A stretch of 64,000 bases of DNA from Pegoplata infirma (lineage: Eukaryota > Arthropoda > Insecta > Diptera > Anthomyiidae), in the NCBI GenBank assembly GCA_963921195.1, contig OY992537.1, forward strand, positions 98,290,736 to 98,354,735, read 5' to 3'. Each line of letters begins with the position of its first letter. Positions within the stretch are counted from its first letter, which is position 1. The position numbers and the translations under genes are program-made. The notes beneath the pieces were generated by a model. The model searched no databases. It worked only from the letters and a program-made list of their open reading frames with translations, and was not told where the DNA came from. Of this stretch, positions 56,431 through 64,000 are shown piece after piece.

Positions 56431-56662
56431 AAAAAGCAAATTCCTTCATTTGTGTCTGCAATTCCAGATCATGTTGGTAACCCTTGCAAAATAATGTAAG
56501 AGACAAAAAAGTTGAAAGAAAATATGAAGTGAGGTTGATATTGCTAGAAATAGAATTGTAGTGTTGGAAACTGTCAAAATTTATTCTGTAGAAACTATAA
56601 ATATTCACATATATAAAAAACAGTTTTCATTAACAAGACAAACCGACATTTAAAATCCTACT

Positions 56663-56762
56663 GAAGATGACACTAACTGGGGTGTTTGAAACCGGTATAG
56701 GAAATACCAGAAATGTCTATAATTTTTAGAAATTCAATTTTTCTTCTGCATTTTTTCAACTT
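56663..56762 (+). repeat. ~100-bp dispersed repeat, copy 2
   Basis: Matches 52612-52711 (gtgtttgaaaccggtatagg, accagaaatgtctataattttt, gcattttttcaac) with a few changes. Single-base events such as ggaaatacc versus ggaatacc differ. Confidence 0.75.
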
Positions 56763-57260
56763 GAACCCTTATATACAAAAATTATATTTACCAAACCGAT
56801 TTAATTGTAACAAGTAAGAAAATTATAGTTGGAATATGCCTTATTTAAAAGTTAAATATTTGTAACTGGAGTATGCATGATTTAAAAATTAAATTTTCAA
56901 GTTTGATAGGGAAATATACTAAAACATGCATTTTTAAAAAAATATGCATTAGTATGCAAAATATGCAAAACTTAACTGAAAAAATAGATAAATATTGAAA
57001 AAATTGTGATTTTTAAAATAATTCAAATATGCAAAAATATGCATTTTCACCAAAATATGCAAAAGCAAATGGATGACATTTTAATGCAAATTTCTTGATT
57101 TGAAAAGATAATGGGTCAATATCGTTTTTAAAATGTGCATTTGCATGGAAATTACACCCCCAGTAATGTATAAGAGTTTAATTTAAAATTGTTTAAAAAA
57201 AAAAATAAAATTTTGGAATATGCCTTTTTTTAAAGTGAAATATTTGTAACTAAAATATGC

Positions 57261-57476
57261 AGATTAAAAAATTATTTATTCTTATTTTATTAAGAATTAC
57301 CATATAATTACAAATCATATACTAATTTTACCTAACCGAGAACTGGTAACAACGACCTTCGTCTCGTTGTAGCGAATCAGACCAAGGCCTCTGGTGGGAA
57401 TCGAACCCACGACCCCCAGACTCATAGGCTAGCACGCTACCAACTAGCCTACTGGGGCGCCTAGATTAAAAAATTA
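57261..57476 (-). mobile_element. tRNA-derived SINE with 14-bp TSD
   Basis: The inserted body is 57275-57462, flanked by the exact duplication AGATTAAAAAATTA (57261-57274 and 57463-57476). Read on the minus strand it starts AGGCGCCCCAGTAGGCTAG, has an A-box region GGCTAGTTGGTAGCG and a perfect B box GGTTCGATTCC (57397-57407 on +), then a tRNA-unrelated part (CTGATTCGCTACAACGAGAC) and an AT-rich tail ending aataaaataagaataaa. The head folds like a tRNA T arm (GTGGG-TTCGATT-CCCAC). The long TSD and tail show LINE-mediated insertion. The empty site is the array unit gcagatttaaaaattaaatttgc. Confidence 0.92.
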
Positions 57477-57559
57477 AATTGCAAGTTTTATAGGGAAACA
57501 TATCAAAAATATGCATATTTGAAAATTTGCATTCGTGTGCAAAATATGCAAAACATAAC

Positions 57560-58188
57560 TAAAACAAGTAAAAAAGTTAAATTCGGCATTGCCGAATGTA
57601 GTGATACCCTCCACAATTTCAAAAAGATTATTGCAAAAAGCTTTATTTAAAAGGAAATTACTTTTGAAAAAAAAAAAAAATTAAAAAAAAAAAAAAATTC
57701 CGCGAAAAAAATTTTTGGTAAAAAAAAAAATCCGCGATTTTTTTTTTGTAAAAAATATCTTCGTACTTGTTTAAATACCATTTGGTGTTCAATTATGTTC
57801 ACATATGTCAACCAGAAGTCGAATTAAAGCATTTTGTATTTTTAGGTTATGTTGAATGTCCTGAAATTTTTGAGGTGTGCTTACATTTTCGTTCATAACT
57901 TTTGAACCGCTGAACCGATATCGCTCAAATGCAATACCAAACTTCTCGGGAGAACTTCCAATAAATATGTTAAGTTTCGGTCATCTCTGTGCAATATTTT
58001 GTCCGCTACAGCATTTTCCACAGACAGACGGACAGACGGACAGACGGACATCGCTAGAATGTCTTAAAATCGAACGGGCATCATGAATATATATACTTTA
58101 TAGGGTCCCAGGCCGATATTTCGATGAGTTACAAACGGAATGACAAACTTATATATACCCTCTATCACTAAGTGGAGGGTATAAAAAA
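57560..58188 (-). mobile_element. Full-length mini-me-like element inside the tandem array
   Basis: It starts ACAAGTAAAAAAGTTAAATTCGG / CATTGCCGAATGTAGTGATACCC and ends ATACCCTCTATCACTAAGTGGAGGGTATAAAA. The core CGCTAGAATGTCTTAAAATCG and (ACGGACAG)n are present. It sits between cataactaaaa and aagataaatattg, which in neighbouring units are joined as cataactgaaaaaatagataaatattg: insertion in an A run. Confidence 0.9.
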
Positions 58189-60453
58189 GATAAATATTGA
58201 AAAAAAAAATTTTTTAAATAATTAAATATGCAAAACTATACATTTTCACCAAAATATGCAGTAACAAATGGATGCCATTTTAATGCAAATTTATTGATTC
58301 GGAAACATCATAGGTCGATATCGTTTTTAAAACATGCATTTGCATGGAAATCACATCCCTAGTAATGTATAAGAGTTTAATTTTTTTTTTAATCCCCAAT
58401 TTTTGGAATCTGCCTTTTTTTAAAGTGAAATATTTGTAACTGGAATATGCAGATTTAAAAATTAAATTTGCAAGTTTAATAGGGAAACATACCAAAATAT
58501 GGTTATTTAAAAAATATGCATATTTTGGTATGTATGCAAAATATGCAAAACATAACTGAAGAAATAGATAAATATTGAAAAATTTTTGATTTTTTAAATA
58601 ATTCAAATATGCAAAAACAAATTATAATGCAAATTTATTGATTCGGAAACATCGTAAGTCGATATCGTTTTTAAAACATGCATTAGCATGAAAATCACAT
58701 CACTAGTAATGTATAAGAGTTTAAATTAAAATTTTTTGAAAAAAAAAACAATTTTTAGAATATGCCTTTTTTAAAAGTGAAATATTTGTAACTGGAATAT
58801 GCAGATTTAAAAATTAAATTTTCAAGTTGCATAGGGAAACATATAAAAAATATGCATACTTGAAAAATATGCATTAGTATGCAAAATATGCAAAACATAA
58901 CTGAAAAAATAGATAAATTTTGAAAAAATTTTAATTTTTAAAATAATTCAAATATGCAAAAATATGCATTTTCACCAAAATATGCAAAAACAAATGGATG
59001 CCATTTTAATGAAAATTTCTTGATTCGGAAAGATAATGGGTTGATATCGTTTTTAAATCATGCATTTGCATGGAAATCATATCCCAAGTAATGTATAAGA
59101 GTTTAAATTAAAATTTTGGAAAAAAACCTAAATTTGAAATTTGTTTAAATAAAATTTATTTCAAAACTCTTATACATCTGCTATTTTACGTTTGAGTTAA
59201 TTTTGTAGAGATAATTTTAGCATATTTGCTTAATTGCATATTTTTGCATAAAATGTGCATATTTTTGCTTAAAATATGAAATTTTAATGCATTTTTTTGC
59301 AAATTTTGTTTAAATTTTAACAAGTTAAGGTACAGTAAAGATAAATTTAGATAAGCAAGATATTTTTAAAAATTAAAACAATCTATAAAAAACTTAAAAA
59401 GAATAAAAAAAATGTTTTCTAATTGTTAAAATAAATTTTTAAAATTTAAAATGGTTTTTAAAAGAAATAAGTTTAAATTTGTGTTTTTGCTAATTTATGC
59501 CAAAATAAGCAAAAATATGCACTTAAAAGCTGGAATTATGCACAAAACATGCATTTAAAACTAAAAAATGAAAAAATATGTATTTTCACCAAAATATGCA
59601 AAAATATGCATTTTTATTAAAATATGCAAAAACAAATGGATGCCATTTTAATGCAAATTTCTTGATTTGGAAAGATAATGGGTCGATATCGTTTTTAAAA
59701 CATGTATTTGTATGGAAATCATATCCCTTGTAATGTATAAGAGTTTAAATTAAAATTTGTTTAAAAAAAAATCCAATTTTTGGAATATGCCCTTTTTAAA
59801 AGTGAAATATTTGTAACTGGAATATGCAGATTTAAAAATTAAAATTGCAAGTTTCATAGGGAAACATATAAAAATATGCATATTTAAAAAATATGCATAG
59901 TTTGGTATGTATGCAAAATAAGCAAAACTTAACTGAAAAAATACATAAATATTGAAAAATTTTTGATTTTTAAACTAATTCAAATATGCAAAAATATGCA
60001 TTTTCACCAAAATGTGCAAAAACAAATTGAAGTCATTTTAATGCAAATTTCTTGATATGGAAAGATAATGGGTCGATATCGTTTTTAAAACATGTATTTG
60101 CATGGAAATCACATCCCTAGTAATGTATAAGAGTTCAAATTATTTTTTTTTTTTTTAAACCCCAAATTTTTGGAATCTGCCTTTTTTAAAAGTGAAATAT
60201 TTGTAACTGGAATATGCAGATTTAAAAATTAAATTTGCAAGTTTCATAGGGAAACATATAAAAAATATGCATATTTGAAAAATATGCATTCGTGTGCAAA
60301 ATATGCAAAACATAAACAAAACATAAAAAAATAGATAAACATTGAAAAAAATTTTATTTTTAAAATAATTAAATATGCAAAACTATACATTTTCACCAAA
60401 ATATGCAATAACAAATGGATGCCATTTTAATGCAAATTTATTGATTCGGAAAC

Positions 60454-61462
60454 GGGGGGGTGAAATAAAGCCATAGGCAATAACGCCATATGGCCTTATT
60501 TCCCAAAGAGTTGAGAAATAAGGCCATATGGCGTTATTACCAACCACTGTTGGAAATAAAGCCATATATGGCTTTGTTACTCATTTTTAAAAATGTTCAT
60601 CATTATTTTGCGGAGAGTGTGGAAATATATTTCCACGTAAATCCTGCTACCCAAAAAAAAATATTTAGCGAAGCCGCTAAATTAATTTATGGCGTACGGA
60701 CATAGCGCCCAAGGTCTTATCGCCCAAAACCGTAAATGTCATATCGCCAAAGCTGCGACATATGGCCCAAAATTATAGGTCTAAAAATGTTATTTCTCCC
60801 AAAACCAAATTGTAAAAAAATCTAAAATATTTTTTTTTGGATGAAATGTCGAAATTACGACTTCTATGATTTGTTTTTTTTTTAATAAAGGTTTTCTGCG
60901 TAGCCGGCCTTTGGCCGGGCTTAGGAATTACATACTCCATGAATTAAACCCACCCTCTCTGCAAACCAAAGCTATTTTTGTTATCATGCCTTATTGAGGC
61001 TTAACAAATTTGATAGCGCAAAGGCCTGCTACCCTAAAAAACTTTACTTTGCGGAGAGGGTGGGTTTAATGCATCGATTTTGTAATCCCTAAACCCGGCC
61101 GAAGGCCGGCTACACAGAAAAACTTTTTTTGTTAAACAATCTTTAAATTAAAAACCCTGCCAATCAAAAATTGGTGACTCTCTAAGTTCCGAGGTTCCTC
61201 CTCGGACTTAAAAATTACAGACTTAAATAATTAATTTAGCGGCTTCGCTAAATAATTATTTTTTTTGGGTAGCAGGATTTACGGGGAAATATATTTCCAC
61301 ATTTTGAACTGATATGGCTTTATTTCCACTTTGGTTGCAAAATCAATATGACTTTATTGCTCAATAGTGTTGGTAATAAAGCCATATGGCCTTATTTCCC
61401 ATTGAATTGAGAAATAAGGCCATATGGCCTTATTGCCTATGGCTTTATTTCACCCCCCCCCC
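60454..61462. mobile_element. 1-kb foldback element with 9-bp TSD
   Basis: The ends GGGGGGGTGAAATAAAGCC and GGCTTTATTTCACCCCCCC are inverted and flanked by exact TTCGGAAAC (60445-60453 and 61463-61471). Empty units of the array read gattcggaaacatcatagg. Each arm of about 240 bp has repeats of AAATAAGGCCATATGGC, then GGAAATATATTTCCAC, CTGCTACCCAAAAAAAA and TTTAGCGAAGCCGCTAAA. A second nested inverted pair, GTAGCCGGCCTTTGGCC..GGGTGG and its complement, lies at 60898-61125. A 9-bp duplication with long arms fits Foldback or Mutator-like elements. No ORF. Confidence 0.9.
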
Positions 61463-61745
61463 TTCGGAAACATCATAGGTTGATATGGTTTTTAAAACAT
61501 GCATTTGCATGGAAATCATATCCCTAGTAATGTATAAGAGTTTAAATAAAAAATTTTTGAAAAAAAAAACAATTTTTGGAATATGCAGATTTAAAAATTA
61601 AATATGCAGATTTAAAAATTAAATTTGCAAGTTTCATAGGGAAACATATAAAAAATATGCACATTTGAAAAATATGCATTAGTATGCAAAATATGCAAAA
61701 CATAACTGAAAAAAAGATAAATATTGAGAAATTTTTGATTTTTAA

Positions 61746-62172
61746 AATAATTCAAAAAAGTTTTTTTTTTTTTATAAATTTTATTGATAACAAAATTTCA
61801 TATTTAGGCAATTAATAAATAACATTCCCTAAAACAAATAATTTAAAAATTAAAAAAAAAAAAATACAGTCTAGCTGCGTGCTAGCCAAAAATTAAAAAA
61901 AAACAGACCGTCTGTCATAAAAAAATGTCTACTAAAAGATTAGGAAAAACCATATTTTTTTTACCTACATACAGCATACAGGCAGCAAGCAGCACATTAC
62001 GCACATTTTTTCATTATTAGACACCAAAACAAAAAATAGCAAAAAAATAAAATTCATAAATCTAAAAAAAATTAAATAAAAATATATGGCAACAAATAAA
62101 GATCTCAAAAAAAAAAAAATTAATTTAGTTAAACATATTATATTAAATATGTTCACACTTTAACATGTTGTT
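61746..62172. other. AT-rich spacer
   Basis: Contains a short acatacagcatacaggcagcaagcagcac run at 61966-61996 and otherwise nothing recognisable. The 63-codon minus-strand frame at 61965 is Phe-rich noise. Confidence 0.4.
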
Positions 62173-62176
62173 TTAA

Positions 62177-62514
62177 GGGGGGTTAACACTTTAGAAATCT
62201 TTTAAAGCAACAATATTTCAACAGATATAATAAAATAAAATACATGGCAGGATCGCCGTGATTAGCATTTCGTTATAGGGTGTTCCTTTAAAAGCAACAT
62301 CGGCTGCCACGATACAGCAAAAACGGTTGGACGGATTTTAAAATAACAAACTAGAAAAAGTGATGCAAAATCGTTCCACCCGTATTTGATGTATCGTGGC
62401 AGCCGATTTTAAAATTGTTATCAGAAAAGCGGTTTAAAATTTATCGATTTAAAGTTTTTACAATCGAAATATTAAATTTAAAAAAACAACTAAATTCTAA
62501 AGTGTTAACCCCCC
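62177..62514. mobile_element. TTAA-flanked MITE (piggyBac-like)
   Basis: The ends GGGGGGTTAACACTTTAGAA and TTCTAAAGTGTTAACCCCCC are exact inverses over 20 bp, flanked by TTAA (62173-62176 and 62515-62518), the signature target of piggyBac. A second inverted pair inside is catcggctgccacgatac (62301) and gtatcgtggcagccgat (62391). It is 338 bp and has no ORF. Confidence 0.85.
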
Positions 62515-62738
62515 TTAATAAAATTGTTTGCCCAATATGTGTTTTTATGTTTTTTTTTTTGCATTTTTAATAAAAATTTAAATTATTTGCTTTTTAGCAA
62601 TGCTGACATTTTAAACACTCCCACTCATTAACCATAACTTATTAACATATGACAGTTTCAAGTTATATGTAGAGTTTTTTGTTTTTAATAAATTTTTTTT
62701 AAAGAATTTGAATATTTTTTTTTAAATTGTATAGAAAA

Positions 62739-62890
62739 CAAATGAAAGTGTTAAATTCGGCTGGTCCGAATCTTTTACATCCTACAAAATATAAAAAAAA
62801 TGCCAGAGGCTTTTTTTTTTGGAGAGATATTGGCGGAAGACTTTGCAGGAAACCTTCCGCTGCTAGATCGTCCTAAAATCGGTGAATTAT
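62739..62890 (-). mobile_element. Mini-me-like fragment with internal deletion
   Basis: It begins ACAAATGAAAGTGTTAAATTCGG / CTGGTCCGAATCTTTT like 14972, passes gcagaggctt and then reaches ctgctagatcgtcctaaaatcgg, where the sequence switches to TATGCA-rich DNA. The far end is absent. Confidence 0.65.
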
Positions 62891-62894
62891 ATTT

Positions 62895-64000
62895 TAATGC
62901 AAAATTTGCGTCAATCGGCGAAAATTACTATTTTTGCATATTTTAGTTCGAATTGCTATTTTTATGCATATTTGCAACTTTTAATGGCATATTTTTAAAT
63001 AAAAACTAATTAATAAAATATGCATAAGCTTGTAAATGCAGACTATGTTTTGGATTTTTTAACTACATTTTTAACATACTTCGCAAATTGTTGCATATTT
63101 TTACATACTTTGCAAATATTTGCATATCTCTATAAAATACAATCAGTATCATAACAAGGGCTGCGATTTCCATGCAAATTAATGCTTATCATTCAATTAT
63201 CTTTCCGGATCAATACATTTGCAAAATAATGGCAGCGATTTTTTTAGCATGTTTTTGCGTATTTCGGCGAAAATGCATATTTTGGTTTTAAATGCATATT
63301 TTCAACTTTTAATGGCATGTGGCATTAAAAATTGCAAAACACGCAAAAGCAAAAACGCGAATTGAAATAAATTTTTTTCAACAAGTATTTTTAAAAAAAA
63401 ATATTTTTTTTTTTTGAAAATATGAAAATAATTTTTTTTATATGTTGGCCGTATTTCTTAAAAATTCTTGGACTCAAGTGTTTGTATAAAGTTTGAATTC
63501 TTGATTTTAAAAAAGTTTTTCGTTTACAAAAAAACACATTATATATTTTAAGTGCATATTTTTGATTTTTAGTGCATATGTTTGATTTTTAAGTGCATAT
63601 TTTTGATTTGTTAGTGCATATTTTGAATTTTTATGCATATTTAGACCACATATTTTCGATTTTTTAGTGCAGCCCTTATTATCAAAATGCTTTGATTTTT
63701 AATTAAAATATGCACTTTATAATGCATTTAATATCATCACAATGCTATGATTTTATATTAAAATATGCACTTTAAAGTAAAAAACCGTAAAAGTGTATGA
63801 ATGTATTAAAAACGAAAGCATATAGTTATATTTTAAAAAATTCATATTTTTTTACTTAATGATACAGAATATTTCAATAAAAATGCATACTTAACTTTAA
63901 AAACGATAAAAAAAAATAAAATTAAAGGAAATGCAAGGAAAAAAAATTTGGGTAAAAACTATAAATATGAATTATGCATAAAAAAAAAAACCGTATGCTG
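62895..64000. repeat. TATGCA-rich repeat DNA to window end
   Basis: Filled with TTTTTGCATATTT, AAATGCATATTTT and AGTGCATATTTTTGATTTTT words in both orientations, belonging to the same family as 55961-56430 and the hAT MITE at 19878. It continues past the window. Confidence 0.65.
63155..63679. mobile_element. Related hAT-like MITE, CAAGGGCTGC ends
   Basis: The left end CAAGGGCTGCGATTTCCATGC and right end TTTTTAGTGCAGCCCTTAT are inverted over about nine bases. The flanks TATCATAA and TATCAAAA agree in 7 of 8 positions. The interior (ctttccggatcaata, tttcggcgaaaatgcat) is a diverged relative of the family at 19878-20439 with different outermost bases. Confidence 0.55.

Larger units (their letters stand above)
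56830..61745. repeat. Tandem array of ~380-bp units derived from a hAT MITE
   Basis: Each unit runs GGAATATGCC, AGTGAAATATTTGTAACTGG, ATATGCAGATTTAAAAATTAA, AGTTTCATAGGGAAACAT, AATATGCATT, CATAACTGAAAAAATAGATAAA, TTTTCACCAAAATATGC, GGATGCCATTTTAATGC, TTGATTCGGAAA, TCGATATCGTTTTTAAAACATG, GCATGGAAATC, CATCCCTAG, TAATGTATAAGAGTTTAA. Starts lie near 56838, 57212, 58407, 58756, 59783, 60169 and 61575. Correcting for three insertions gives spacings of about 350-390 bp. A variant unit near 59150-59740 contains a longer piece of the MITE. Confidence 0.85.

Noticed and set aside
57340..57462. Functional tRNA gene
   Set aside because: The B box and T arm are good but the acceptor and anticodon stems do not pair properly, and a 14-bp TSD plus AT-rich tail show a SINE insertion.

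Overview
The window is AT-rich, gene-poor DNA from an insect, most likely a higher (calyptrate-type) fly. The main pointer is a dispersed family present in about ten full or partial copies. Its ends read ACAAGTA..AAATTCGGC..GCCGAAT..ATACCCTCC and ATACCCTC..GAGGGTAT, and it carries a (TA)n tract, a conserved core with CGCTAGA/CGATCTAGCGATGTCC, and a (GTCY)n microsatellite. That layout matches the dipteran mini-me class of non-autonomous elements. No open reading frame longer than 134 codons exists and none looks like a conserved protein. The only weak coding candidate is a possible 37-codon first exon at 29976-30087. The window reads as intergenic, intronic or heterochromatic sequence built almost entirely of transposons and satellites.

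Layout. 1-1080: decayed interior resembling the Helitron at 45.7 kb, with a nested inverted-repeat element. 1.1-4.4 kb: remnants. 4.4-5.4 kb: head-to-head mini-me. 5.4-7 kb: two TA-flanked MITEs. 6.2-11 kb: a GTAGTTATTTT tandem array. 11.4-13.1 kb: hAT-like element with a perfect 70-bp-arm palindrome and a 200-bp assembly gap. 13.5-16 kb: mini-me containing a foldback element that itself contains another mini-me. 17.9-21.2 kb: hAT-like element with nested mini-me, nested hAT MITE and an 18-bp minisatellite. 22.1-24.6 kb: mini-me split by a 1.9-kb palindrome. 26.6-28.6 kb: hAT-like element filled with CTCAGA repeats. 29.9-30.5 kb: single-copy stretch. 30.5-35.4 kb: CTCAGA and TATCGATA arrays. 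37.3-40.4 kb: three mini-me copies and nested MITEs. 41.8-45.0 kb: hAT within hAT, the inner one a 2.1-kb hairpin. 45.7-48.7 kb: Helitron with a 16-bp minisatellite. 49.8-51.3 kb: MITE with a tRNA-like segment. 51.8-55.5 kb: mini-me copies with three-level nesting. 56.8-61.7 kb: tandem array of ~380-bp units derived from a hAT MITE end, cleanly interrupted by a SINE, a mini-me and a foldback element. 62.2-62.5 kb: TTAA MITE. The rest is TATGCA-rich repeat DNA.

The strongest calls rest on target-site duplications (TSDs) and on reconstructed empty sites, all read directly from the sequence. Class II superfamily names are inferred from TSD length and terminal bases, because no transposase is present. 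The most interesting signals are the >4-kb array of TATCGATA (the DREF/BEAF-32 motif), the kilobase-scale hairpins, repeated insertion of one foldback family at the same point of mini-me, and a satellite whose unit includes a transposon end joined to what looks like its original flank.
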